The position numbers were made by a program, and so were the translations under genes. Positions 24,511 to 33,818 of a DNA stretch of 34,221 nt are shown here, piece after piece. This DNA comes from an uncultured Prevotella sp. (GTDB lineage: Bacteria; Bacteroidota; Bacteroidia; Bacteroidales; Bacteroidaceae). The notes under the pieces are model-generated. The model saw nothing but the letters and a program-made list of their open reading frames with translations. It made no database searches and was not told where the DNA came from. Each line of letters begins with the position of its first letter. Position 1 is the first letter of the stretch. Where the stretch lies: the NCBI RefSeq assembly GCF_900549175.1, contig NZ_URNN01000013.1:1-34221 (forward strand), given 5' to 3'.

Positions 24511-26334
24511 ATGAATATCAATAATAGCAGAAAAAAGGTCGTGGCTATGACAAAGGGACTGTTGTCTTTTTGCATGCTCGGTGCCTTGCCTTTCGTTACA
24601 GGCTGTTCTGACACATGGGACGATCACTATGACTCCCCGGCCGGCGTAGGTAGCGGGGCAACGATATGGGAGACAATATCCGGCGACGGGCAGCTCAGCA
24701 ACTTTGCCCGCGTGGTGAAGGCTTGCGGCTACGACGTACCGCTGAATTCGAGCCAGGTGTTTACCGTGTTCGCACCCGTCAACGGCGATTTCACGTCGGA
24801 GCAGGCCGATGCACTGATAGAGCAGTACAACGCAGAGAAGCGCAACGGCACGAAGGACAAGGACAACCCCACTGTAAAGGAGTTCCTGCGCAACCACATC
24901 GCGCTCTTCAATTACTCTGTCTCGCCGTCAACCAACGACTCCATCTCGATGATGAACGGCAAACTCGTTCCACTTACTTCGAGTTCGTTCGGAGGAAGGG
25001 AGTTCGTCTCAACCAATACCCTTCTCGGCAACGGTATGCTGTTCACTCTTAAGAACAAGGTGGACTACTCTCCCAATGTGTTTGAATATCTGCGCAGCGA
25101 CAGCGACCTCGACTCGGTGGCAGCCTTCCTCTACAAGTACAACCGCTACGAGTTTGACGCAAGCCAGAGCGTGCCGGGAGAGATTAAGGACGGACAGACC
25201 ATCTACCTCGACTCTGTAGAGGTGCTCTCAAATGTCATGTTCAGGGAGACTTATATTAATGGTCTCATCAACAACGAAGACTCCACCTACTGGATGGTGG
25301 TGCCCACAAACAGCGAGTGGGAAAGGCTCGTGCCTGAATACAGGGAATACTTCAACTACTGTAATCTCGTGACCGGCCGCGACTCTTTGCAGGAGATGCG
25401 CTCGAAGCTGTTTGTACTGTCAGGAGCGGTGTTCAGCCAGACCGACAACCCCAACATAGCCGATGCCACCGTCGATTCCATTATGTCGACCAACGCGGTG
25501 CCTTACAAATTCCGTAAACAACTTTATGGCAACAGTGACCTGAAATACTATCAGTATGACCGTCCGTACGCTCCGGGCGGAGTGTTTGACGGTACCATTG
25601 CCATGGACTGCAGCAACGGTAAGGTGCTGAAGGCTGCCGACTGGCATGTTGACAAATACCAGACGTTCTTTCAGGACATATATGTAGAGGCTGAGTACTC
25701 CGGCAATAAGAAGAGTCTGGGCTCGGGTACGCGTGAACTCAATATCGTTCCCGTGCCTGCGGTTGTCGACTCCATTGACAGCGAGGGCAACATACTGAGC
25801 GTTCCCAACAAGTTCTACGACAAGGTGTCCAACAACTCGTATGTGGAGATAGCCCCGACGGGAGGTACCAACCCATCGGCATCATTCTATCTTCCTTACC
25901 TGCTGTCGAACATGGGCTACGACATCTATGTAGTTATGGCCCCGGCACTGGCAGGCAACGGTCTGGCACGCGAGTCGGAGCGGCTTCCCAACAAGTTCCG
26001 CTGCCAGTTGAGATGGCAGGAGCAGGGTTCCGATTCCACCGTTGTATATATCAACGGTACGGAGGAGGAGGGAAAAAGCTCTTCCGTGTTCGACACCAAG
26101 AGGGACGGCAGCAATACGGTAGACGTGATGGACACTATCCTTGTGGCCAAAAACTGGAAGTTCCCCACCTGTACCTACGGTGCCAACGACCCGCGCATAC
26201 AGGCAGCCCTCACGATAGAGTCGCGTGTGGGTAACAGCGACGTCAACAAGGGTACATACCAGCGCATAATGCGTATTGACTGCATAATACTGAAACCGCA
26301 CAGGGAGCCGGCCAAAGAGCCTGACGAGAATTGA
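24511..26334 (+). CDS. FAS1 lipoprotein with C-terminal beta-sandwich (second of two)
   Basis: The 607-residue protein has a lipobox VTGC (Cys32) followed by SDTWDD, an acidic surface-export signal. FAS1 strand motifs are VFTVFAPVNGDF (about 83-94) and YWMVVPTNSEWERL (about 260-273). The C-terminal region (about 442-600) is beta-rich: YVEIAPTGG, NPSASFYLPYLLSNMGYDIY, a long Q/E-rich strand pair and a final DCIILKP that parallels DYLELVPK of the preceding gene. It lies 57 bp after that gene and 37 bp before SusC2, so it may belong functionally to the second transporter. The two FAS1 lipoproteins probably come from an old duplication, though they are now strongly diverged. Confidence 0.85.
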   Translation: MNINNSRKKVVAMTKGLLSFCMLGALPFVTGCSDTWDDHYDSPAGVGSGATIWETISGDGQLSNFARVVKACGYDVPLNSSQVFTVFAPVNGDFTSEQADALIEQYNAEKRNGTKDKDNPTVKEFLRNHIALFNYSVSPSTNDSISMMNGKLVPLTSSSFGGREFVSTNTLLGNGMLFTLKNKVDYSPNVFEYLRSDSDLDSVAAFLYKYNRYEFDASQSVPGEIKDGQTIYLDSVEVLSNVMFRETYINGLINNEDSTYWMVVPTNSEWERLVPEYREYFNYCNLVTGRDSLQEMRSKLFVLSGAVFSQTDNPNIADATVDSIMSTNAVPYKFRKQLYGNSDLKYYQYDRPYAPGGVFDGTIAMDCSNGKVLKAADWHVDKYQTFFQDIYVEAEYSGNKKSLGSGTRELNIVPVPAVVDSIDSEGNILSVPNKFYDKVSNNSYVEIAPTGGTNPSASFYLPYLLSNMGYDIYVVMAPALAGNGLARESERLPNKFRCQLRWQEQGSDSTVVYINGTEEEGKSSSVFDTKRDGSNTVDVMDTILVAKNWKFPTCTYGANDPRIQAALTIESRVGNSDVNKGTYQRIMRIDCIILKPHREPAKEPDEN

Positions 26335-26371
26335 TTGATATATAAAGTCCAAACAACAGAAATACATATAT

Positions 26372-29300
26372 ATGAAACCAAATATATTATTCGCAATAGC
26401 TATGTTGGCGGTAGCCCCGTACAGCCTTTATGCACAGGATGCTGCCGGTGACGACAGTCAGGCGGAGCAGCGTAAGCCGGCACCGACCCGAAAAGTTTAC
26501 GATACGCGCGTTGTCAGTGGCGTTGTCGTGGATGCTGCCACCAACCGGCCTCTTGTCGGAGCACTTGTCAGTGCCAAGGGAATAGACGGCTACAGTGTGT
26601 TGACGGGCGACGACGGCAGCTACGAGCTGAAGGTGCCCGTGTTCACAACGTCCGTATTTGTGAGCACGCCCGACTACAACGGGGTGGAGATAGGTTTGGG
26701 GCGCGGCAAGGAACAGCGCACCGCCGCACTCTATTCCGTGGCGTTTGCCCCCGACTATACCCGCACCACCAATGTTCGTGCCGACCGTTCGGCCTCCGAC
26801 TTCCAGTATACCGGAGCCGTCAACATCAAGGAAGAGGTGCAGAACCAGCTCGGCTCGGTGGGCTACTCCACCAGCCGCAACGGCACCCCGGGAGTGGGAA
26901 CCACCATGTTTGTGCAGGGTCTCAACTCCATCAATGTCAACGCCCAGCCGCTTGTGGTGGTTGACGGTGTCATTCTCGAGCAGCAGTATTCGCGTTCGCT
27001 CATACACAGCGGTTTCTATAATGATGTTCTCACCAACATCAACCCTGCCGACATAGAGAAGGTTACCGTGGTACGCAACGGTACGGCCCTTTACGGCGCG
27101 AAGGGTGCTAATGGTGTGATAATCATCGAGACCCGCCGCTGCAAGTCGATGGCCACCCGAATCACGGCCAACGTCTCGGCCGGCGTGACCTTCCTGCCCA
27201 AGTACATCGACATGATGGATGCCTCGCAGTATCGAGGCTATGCCTCGGAGATGCTCAAGAGCACCAACACGAAGCTGACGGAGTTCAAGTTCCTAAACGA
27301 CGACCCCAGCTACTACTACTATCCACAGTATCACAACAACACCGACTGGAAGGACATGCTCTACCATGAGGCTTTCACACAGAACTACGGCATCAACGTA
27401 GAGGGTGGTGATACCGAGGCACAGTATAACCTTTCGGTGGGCTACACGGCTGCCGACAGCCCGCAGGAGTACAACAACATGCACCGCCTGAACATACGCT
27501 TCAACACCGACATCAATCTGAGCTCGAAACTCGGTGTGCGTTTCGACATGTCTTACAGCAACATCACGCGCAACATCCGTGACGACGGCGCTCCCGCAGG
27601 TTACGATGAAGGTACGCCCACGTCTCCGTCGTTCCTCGGCTATGTGAAGGCTCCGTTCCTGTCGCCATACGCCTACGGACGCGGCCTTCTGTCAGACACC
27701 CATCTTGACATTGATGACGAGACATATCTTGACGAGGCTCTCTCGGCATACGCCAACTACAACTACAAGCTGGCCAACCCGGTGGCCGTAAACGAGTATG
27801 CCGAATCGGAGAATAAGAACCGTTTCGAGAACTCGCTGCTCAACATAGCGGTGAAGCCCACATTCAAGTTCAACTCACACCTGTCGTTGAGCGAACACTT
27901 CAGCTACAGTCTGGTGAACACCAACGAGAACTACTATATCCCGCTGAACGGTGTGCCCGACTATTACGTGTCGGCCGTGAGCGGATACCGCAACAACGAG
28001 GTGCGCTCGCTCTTTTCAAAGCAGAACTCAGTGCAGAGCGACACACGTCTCGACTGGCAGAACCGTTACGACGCCCACTCGGTGCATCTCTTCGGAGGCG
28101 CGCGCATCAACTGGGAGAGCTATACGCTCAACACGCAGTTGGGCTACAACACCGGTTCGGACAAGACGCCTTATCTGCACAGTTCGCTGGCCAACGCCCA
28201 GACTGCCGGTGTTGACGAGTCGTGGAACTCGCTCGCATGGTACGCACAGGCCGAGTACAACTACAAGGATCGCTACTTCCTCCAGGCTAACCTGACGGCC
28301 GAGGGCTCGTCGCGTTTCGGCAGGGATGCCGGTTCGGTGCATGCTTTCGATGCTGCATGGGCCATCTTCCCGTCGGTGCAGGCCGCATGGGTGGTCAGCA
28401 ACGAGAGCTGGATGCAGTCGGCCAAGGGTATCAACTATCTGCGTCTCACCGCCGGATACGATGTCAGCGGTAATGATGACATCGACTATTACGCCTCACG
28501 CTCTTATTTCCGCGTTAAGCAGTATCTTTCTGCCATCGCCGGACTGTCGTTCGACGGCATCGGCAACACCAAGATACAGTGGGAGACCACGCGCCGCTTC
28601 AATGCGGGTTTGGAGAGCAACCTGTTCAACAACCGCCTGTCGGTGGCCTTCAACTATTTCCGCAGCACCACCGACAATCTGCTTACACGCCAGTCGCTCA
28701 GCTTCCTCTCCGGACTTGACGAGAACTGGAGCAACGGCGGCAAGCTGCAGAACGAGGGCTTCGACGTGTCTTTCAACGCCAAGGTGCTTGCCCGCAAGGA
28801 CTGGCAGTGGCAGGTGGGTGCTTCGGTGGGTCACTATAAGAACAAGGTGACTGAGCTGCCCGACGGCAAGACGCATATCGACAACAGTGTATACGATGCC
28901 ACGGTACGCACGCAGGTGGGACAGCCCGTAAACCTTTTCTATGGTTACAAGACACTGGGCGTATACGCCTCTACGGCCGACGCCAAGGCCGACGGCAAGT
29001 ATATCATGGCCGAGAACGGCGTGGACCGTAAGTATTTCGAGGCCGGCGACATGCGTTTCTACGATGTAAATGGCGACGGAAAGATATGCGATGAGGATGA
29101 CCGTGTGGTGATTGGTGACCCCAATCCCGACATCTACGGAAACATCTTCACGTCTCTGCAGTGGAAGCGCCTGCGTCTCGACGTGCGTTTCAACTATTCG
29201 TTAGGCAACGATGTATACAACTACATGCGCTCACAGTTGGAGGGCGGAAGCCGCTTCATGAACCAGACAACGGCCATGATGCGCCGCTGGCAGGTGGAGG

Positions 29301-29614
29301 GACAGCAGACCGACATGCCGCGCATAACCTTCCAGGACCCCATGGGCAACTCGCGCTTCAGCGACCGGTGGATAGAGGACGGCAGCTATCTGCGCCTGAA
29401 GACCGTCACCCTGAGCTACGACATGCCCATGAACAGCCAGTTCCTGCAGGGACTCCAGTTCTGGGTTCAGGCCAACAACCTGTTCACCATAAGCAAGTAT
29501 CTGGGCAGCGACCCCGAGTTCGCTTCGTCGGCCAATGTCATAGGTATGGGTATAGATACGGGATGTCTGCCGCAGTGCCTGAATATCATGGCCGGTATCA
29601 AGATCAACCTGTAA
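26372..29614 (+). CDS. SusC/RagA-family TonB-dependent outer-membrane transporter (SusC2)
   Basis: The 1080-residue protein has a signal peptide (1-21, ending LYAQ), a charged stretch, a carboxypeptidase-D-like domain (about 47-125: VSGVVVDAATNRPLVGALV), and a plug with FVQGLNSINVNAQPLVVVDG, INPADIEKVTVVRNGTAL and YGAKGANGVIIIETRR. The barrel ends NIMAGIKINL. The conserved RxxG-type motif of the plug reads FVQG here. It is clearly different in sequence from SusC1, so the two are not a recent duplication and probably handle different oligosaccharides or lengths. The partner SusD2 gene follows after 53 bp. Confidence 0.96.
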   Translation: MKPNILFAIAMLAVAPYSLYAQDAAGDDSQAEQRKPAPTRKVYDTRVVSGVVVDAATNRPLVGALVSAKGIDGYSVLTGDDGSYELKVPVFTTSVFVSTPDYNGVEIGLGRGKEQRTAALYSVAFAPDYTRTTNVRADRSASDFQYTGAVNIKEEVQNQLGSVGYSTSRNGTPGVGTTMFVQGLNSINVNAQPLVVVDGVILEQQYSRSLIHSGFYNDVLTNINPADIEKVTVVRNGTALYGAKGANGVIIIETRRCKSMATRITANVSAGVTFLPKYIDMMDASQYRGYASEMLKSTNTKLTEFKFLNDDPSYYYYPQYHNNTDWKDMLYHEAFTQNYGINVEGGDTEAQYNLSVGYTAADSPQEYNNMHRLNIRFNTDINLSSKLGVRFDMSYSNITRNIRDDGAPAGYDEGTPTSPSFLGYVKAPFLSPYAYGRGLLSDTHLDIDDETYLDEALSAYANYNYKLANPVAVNEYAESENKNRFENSLLNIAVKPTFKFNSHLSLSEHFSYSLVNTNENYYIPLNGVPDYYVSAVSGYRNNEVRSLFSKQNSVQSDTRLDWQNRYDAHSVHLFGGARINWESYTLNTQLGYNTGSDKTPYLHSSLANAQTAGVDESWNSLAWYAQAEYNYKDRYFLQANLTAEGSSRFGRDAGSVHAFDAAWAIFPSVQAAWVVSNESWMQSAKGINYLRLTAGYDVSGNDDIDYYASRSYFRVKQYLSAIAGLSFDGIGNTKIQWETTRRFNAGLESNLFNNRLSVAFNYFRSTTDNLLTRQSLSFLSGLDENWSNGGKLQNEGFDVSFNAKVLARKDWQWQVGASVGHYKNKVTELPDGKTHIDNSVYDATVRTQVGQPVNLFYGYKTLGVYASTADAKADGKYIMAENGVDRKYFEAGDMRFYDVNGDGKICDEDDRVVIGDPNPDIYGNIFTSLQWKRLRLDVRFNYSLGNDVYNYMRSQLEGGSRFMNQTTAMMRRWQVEGQQTDMPRITFQDPMGNSRFSDRWIEDGSYLRLKTVTLSYDMPMNSQFLQGLQFWVQANNLFTISKYLGSDPEFASSANVIGMGIDTGCLPQCLNIMAGIKINL

Positions 29615-29667
29615 TGTGTGTGTGCATCAAAGTCTAAAAGTAAAAAAACGTAAAAAAGACCAACGAT

Positions 29668-31491
29668 ATGAAAATCAACAATAAAATCAGCAAGACCAAG
29701 GCTTGGACAAAGGGGGCTCTCCCCCTCTGTCTGACGGCCTGCATGACCCTGTTCACGTCGTGCGCCGATTTCTTCGAGCAAGACTCAAACATGGTGGTGT
29801 TTGCAGACAAGGATCATCTTAACGATGCCACCGACTCCATTTATTCCGTCATCGGCATTCTCAACAAGTTGCAGGCAGTGGCCGACCGTACCGTTCTGCT
29901 CGGCGAGGCGCGTGCCGACCTTGTTGACCTGACGGCCAATGCCAATGCCGACCTGCGCGACGTGGCTTTGTTCAATATCGGCGACGACAACAAGTACAAC
30001 CAGCCGCGCGACTATTATGCCGTCATCAACAACTGCAACTACTTTATAAAGAACGTGGAGGACTCTCTGAAGAACAACCGCAACGAGTATGTCTTCCTGC
30101 GTGAGGTGGCTGCCGTGAAGGCTGTACGTGCATGGACTTATCTGCAGCTGGCCCTCAACTATGGCAGCGTGCCGTTCTACACCGAACCGCTGCTCACCAA
30201 GGAGGAGAGCGAGCGCGAATATCCGCGTGTTGACGTGAAGTACATATGCGACTATTTCATCAAAGACCTGGCGCCGTACACAGAGCAGCCTCTGCCCGGC
30301 TACGGTACCATCAAGAGTCTTGACTCGCGCTTCTTCTTCTTCCCCATCAATGTGTTGCTGGGCGAGCTTTATCTGTGGAGGGGCAACGGTCCGAGCGACT
30401 ACAAGAATGCGGCTATATGCTATTACAATTACATAGCCACCCGCAACGGTACCAACAGCACTTATCCTACGGGCACGTCGTTTATACAGTGGAATACCAA
30501 CTATTCAAACTGGATGAATATTTACACTGATTTGAGGTATGGATGGCAGAACAACTCCGAGTCGTGGTCGGCAGGGGAACTGATAACGATGATTCCCGGC
30601 GACTCCATCAGGAGTGAGGGCAACTACAGCGAATTGCGAACGATATTCAACACTATTTCCGACAACGACTACAAGGCGTCTCTCACTCCGTCGCAGGCAA
30701 TGATAGACCTGTCGGCGTCACAGACATACTGCCACTTGTTTGCCAACGGCTCGAGGGTGGACACTCTCTATGCTCCGTCAACGCTTACCAACTATATGGC
30801 CGGCGACCTCCGTCTGTGGGGTATGTGGGGTACGAGCGACAACAGTGTGAATGATGTTACCGGCGACCGCTACACATCGCAGACTGTTTATAAGTTCAGT
30901 ACCCGCAACATCCATATCTACCGTCGCACGATGCTGTGGCTGCACATGGCCGAGGCTCTCAATGCCGCCGGTTATCCGCGCTTTGCCTATGCCATACTGT
31001 CGAAGGGTGTCAACAACCGTGTGATAGAGGAAGACGTCATTCCCTACTATCGTGCCGACTCCACTTTCCTGCGTCAGTTTGACTTCCCCACATCGCGCTA
31101 CGTGCTTTACAACACTCCGGGAGTGCTCGGCGAGGCCAACACTCAGGGTATACACAGTCGCGGCTGCGGTTTCAGCCAGTACAACAAGGACTACCGTCTG
31201 CCCGACAATCCTGCCATCGAGGACTCTCTTGCCCGCATAGCCTATCAGCAGAAGGGTGTGGAGAAGATGATAATAGACGAGGGCGCGCTTGAGTTTGTCT
31301 TCGAAGGACAGCGCTGGTACGACCTGATGCGTTTCTCCATGCGCAACAACGACCCCGCCATACTTGCCGACCGCGTGTATGCACGCCGTGGTGCCGCCAA
31401 TTCAGCGGCCATGAAGGGTGAGATTGCTGTCGACCTGACGAATCCCGCCAACTGGTATCTGTCTTGGAAGGGGCAGATTGGCATGAAGTAA
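29668..31491 (+). CDS. SusD/RagB-family surface glycan-binding lipoprotein (SusD2)
   Basis: The 607-residue protein has a lipobox FTSC (Cys32) followed by ADFFEQD. SusD features are the DYYAVINNCNYFIKN helix, REVAAVKAVRAWTYLQLALN with YGSVPFYTEP, and the C-terminal LEFVFEGQRWYDLMRF (about 540-555). Its start (MKINN) and signal resemble SusD1, but the bodies differ. It is the lid of SusC2 and the last gene of the operon, which ends at the terminator 21 bp downstream. Confidence 0.95.
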   Translation: MKINNKISKTKAWTKGALPLCLTACMTLFTSCADFFEQDSNMVVFADKDHLNDATDSIYSVIGILNKLQAVADRTVLLGEARADLVDLTANANADLRDVALFNIGDDNKYNQPRDYYAVINNCNYFIKNVEDSLKNNRNEYVFLREVAAVKAVRAWTYLQLALNYGSVPFYTEPLLTKEESEREYPRVDVKYICDYFIKDLAPYTEQPLPGYGTIKSLDSRFFFFPINVLLGELYLWRGNGPSDYKNAAICYYNYIATRNGTNSTYPTGTSFIQWNTNYSNWMNIYTDLRYGWQNNSESWSAGELITMIPGDSIRSEGNYSELRTIFNTISDNDYKASLTPSQAMIDLSASQTYCHLFANGSRVDTLYAPSTLTNYMAGDLRLWGMWGTSDNSVNDVTGDRYTSQTVYKFSTRNIHIYRRTMLWLHMAEALNAAGYPRFAYAILSKGVNNRVIEEDVIPYYRADSTFLRQFDFPTSRYVLYNTPGVLGEANTQGIHSRGCGFSQYNKDYRLPDNPAIEDSLARIAYQQKGVEKMIIDEGALEFVFEGQRWYDLMRFSMRNNDPAILADRVYARRGAANSAAMKGEIAVDLTNPANWYLSWKGQIGMK

Positions 31492-31512
31492 GTTCGTGTT
31501 TTGAACATAACG

Positions 31513-31547
31513 ACGGAGCCGTGTCTGAGGATACGGCTCCGTTTTTT
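31513..31547 (+). terminator. Intrinsic terminator of the glycan operon
   Basis: ACGGAGCCGT (31513-31522) pairs perfectly with ACGGCTCCGT (31533-31542) across a 10-nt loop and is followed by a T6 run (31542-31547). It ends the long plus-strand operon just before the convergent helicase gene (stop at 31570). Confidence 0.93.
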
Positions 31548-31569
31548 ACTTTGTAGGGACATATAATAT

Positions 31570-33771
31570 TTAATCGCCTTTCCCCGGTTCCTTTATGTCA
31601 TAAATCTTCTTTACGAGCACTATTTCACTGTATGTGACGTCTGGGGCGACGGCTTCCTTTATCTCCTGCGTTGTTGTGCCCTGCGGGCGCAGACGGGCGA
31701 AGTTGCGTATGGCGTCGATGTGGTCCTGCGGTATCAGCTGGTCTATGGGCAGACTGCCGTTCTCCACATAAACGGCCAGGTGGCCGAATATGGTGCCGGG
31801 AGCGAGATGCCGCTCCGTGGCAATGCGTTCCATGCTCATGCCCGACGTGAACATGTCGTGACTTATCTGGTGCGACGGTATCTTCTGCTCTTTAGGAGGT
31901 TTCGGCGCCTTGGCGGCTTTTGCCGTACGGCGCGTGCCAGACTCGCGCTGCGGTTCCGGCTCTCCAAGTACAATGATGGCCTTGCGGCGCAGATAATCGC
32001 CGGTGGAGAACCGCGTTTCCGGCTGGCTCTCATAGTCGAGGAGCCGTGTTTTCAGCATCAGCTCGTCGCCCAACTGCGCCATACGCTCGTCAAACTGTGT
32101 GCGTATCATCTTGTTGCCGGTCTCGACACGGGTCTTGGCAAACAGTTTCTTCAGCGTGTCCAGCTGTGCCGCAAAATATCCTGCCGCCTTGTGTATGCGC
32201 TCCTGCAGCATGTCGCCGGATGTGTCGTTGCCGGCAGATACGATGTTGCGGTATTGCGCGCCGAATTTTCTGGCCACCTCCTTCATGGCCGTTACGGCAC
32301 GTTGTGCGTTGGTATATTCGGTGAGCAGAGTGTGATACTTGTTGTAGAAATGCTCCGACAGCGTGCGCATCATCATCTCGACGGCCTGGCCGAGCATGTC
32401 GAAGCCGAACAGTTCGTCGAGAATCTGCACCACGTACGCCTTTTCGAGGGCCGTAAGTGCCTCTGCCGACGGGGTGTTGGCCTCTGCCTGCCGTGTAAAT
32501 TCCTCTACGGTAGAGTCGCTTATCACTGCCGACCGGCTCAGCGGGGCGCTCAGCACCATACCCTCGAGCGATTTGCAGCGGCTCAGGGCCACGTACGTCT
32601 GGCCGTGGGCAAACGAGTGGGAGGCATCGATGATGGCATGTTCGAAGGTGAGTCCCTGACTCTTGTGTATTGTTATGGCCCATGCCAGACGCAGCGGATA
32701 CTGCCTGAAAACGCCTTCCACGGTCTCCGTTATCTCCTTTGTCTTGCTGTCGAGCGTATATTTCGAGTTGGTCCATTCGGCCGGCTCCAAGTCTATCGTT
32801 TCGCCCGTGTCCTTGCTTCTCACCCTTATCTTGTCGCGGTCGGTGTACGTCACCTCTCCTATCATGCCGTTGTAGTAGCGTTTGTCAGGGTCGTTCTTTA
32901 TGAACATCACCTGCGACCCCTCTTTTATTACGAGGGTATTGTCGGCCGGATAGGACGTTTCGGGGAATGTACCTTCCACTTCGGCCCGATAGCTGTATGC
33001 CTTGGCCGGCAGCATCTCCAGTTCGCGGTCGTTGATGCGCTGCGCCTGGTAGTTGTGGGTGGTGAGCTGTATGTAGTCGCTGCCGCGTGGGGGAGTGAAT
33101 CCCGCTATGTAGCGGCGGTTGAGCGCCTCGAGTGTTGTGTCGTCGGCACGGTTTTCGCGTATCTTGTTGAGCAGTTTCAGAAAGTCGCCGTCCTGCTGGC
33201 GGTATACCCGCTGCAGTTCTATCGTATGGTATTGTGCGGCGATGAGTGCGCGGCTTGAGAAGAAGTAGGGTGTGTCGTAGTATTGTTTCATCAGCTCCCA
33301 TTCGTCGTCTTTCACCACCGGAGCCAACTGATGGAGGTCGCCTATGAGCAGCAGCTGTACGCCGCCGAATGGCAAGTGGTGTACGCGGTAGCGGCGCATC
33401 ACCGAGTCGACGGCGTCGAGCAGGTCGGCCCTCACCATGCTTATCTCGTCGATGACGAGCAGGTCGAGGGTCTTGATGATGTTGCGCTTCACCTTGCCGA
33501 ACTGGTAGCGTTTCTGTTCCCGTCCGCCGAAGGTGGCTCCGGGAACGTATGGTGACAGCGGCAGCTGGAAGAACGAGTGTATGGTCACTCCGCCGGCATT
33601 GATGGCGGCTATGCCTGTCGGAGCAAGCACCACCATTCGCTTGGGTGACTTCTCTTTCAACTCTTTCAGGAATGTTGTTTTTCCGGTGCCGGCCTTTCCG
33701 GTGAGGAACACGTTGCATCCGGTCTTCTCTATCAACCGGCGGGCTATGGCCAGTTCTGTGTTATTTTCCAT
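31570..33771 (-). CDS. PIF1-like superfamily 1 helicase with C-terminal helix-turn-helix domain
   Basis: The 733-residue protein carries Walker A GKAGTGKT (25-32), APTGIAAINAGG (motif Ia, about 50-61), Walker B VIDEIS (106-111), GDLHQLAP (144-151, motif III), and later TIHKSQGLTFE and ALSRCKSLEGM (motifs V and VI), the full set of the PIF1/RecD-like group. A basic, proline-rich linker (RRTAKAAKAPKPPKEQK) leads to a C-terminal region of about 95 residues with ISHDMFTSGMSMERIATER, resembling the HTH_40/RecQ C-terminal helix-turn-helix. It should be an ATP-driven 5'-3' DNA helicase that resolves difficult structures during replication or repair. It is monocistronic, with a minus-strand TATTTTTG promoter element. 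Helicase call is secure; cellular role is by family. Confidence 0.93.
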   Translation of the reverse strand: MENNTELAIARRLIEKTGCNVFLTGKAGTGKTTFLKELKEKSPKRMVVLAPTGIAAINAGGVTIHSFFQLPLSPYVPGATFGGREQKRYQFGKVKRNIIKTLDLLVIDEISMVRADLLDAVDSVMRRYRVHHLPFGGVQLLLIGDLHQLAPVVKDDEWELMKQYYDTPYFFSSRALIAAQYHTIELQRVYRQQDGDFLKLLNKIRENRADDTTLEALNRRYIAGFTPPRGSDYIQLTTHNYQAQRINDRELEMLPAKAYSYRAEVEGTFPETSYPADNTLVIKEGSQVMFIKNDPDKRYYNGMIGEVTYTDRDKIRVRSKDTGETIDLEPAEWTNSKYTLDSKTKEITETVEGVFRQYPLRLAWAITIHKSQGLTFEHAIIDASHSFAHGQTYVALSRCKSLEGMVLSAPLSRSAVISDSTVEEFTRQAEANTPSAEALTALEKAYVVQILDELFGFDMLGQAVEMMMRTLSEHFYNKYHTLLTEYTNAQRAVTAMKEVARKFGAQYRNIVSAGNDTSGDMLQERIHKAAGYFAAQLDTLKKLFAKTRVETGNKMIRTQFDERMAQLGDELMLKTRLLDYESQPETRFSTGDYLRRKAIIVLGEPEPQRESGTRRTAKAAKAPKPPKEQKIPSHQISHDMFTSGMSMERIATERHLAPGTIFGHLAVYVENGSLPIDQLIPQDHIDAIRNFARLRPQGTTTQEIKEAVAPDVTYSEIVLVKKIYDIKEPGKGD

Positions 33772-33791
33772 GACGGTATGGGTTTAGAGTG

Positions 33792-33799
33792 CAAAAATA
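33792..33799 (-). promoter_or_regulatory. -7 element of the helicase promoter
   Basis: CAAAAATA on the plus strand reads TATTTTTG on the minus strand, matching TAnnTTTG, 20 bp before the ATG. No TTG is seen at the -33 distance; instead the TGTCTTT-type element (33819-33855) starts at about that place, so an activator could substitute. Confidence 0.5.
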
Positions 33800-33818
33800 C
33801 GAATATATTCCCGGTTTA

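Noticed and set aside
31720..33258. Open frame of 512 codons on the plus strand antisense to the helicase
   Set aside because: The helicase motifs on the minus strand are complete; the plus frame has no family features.
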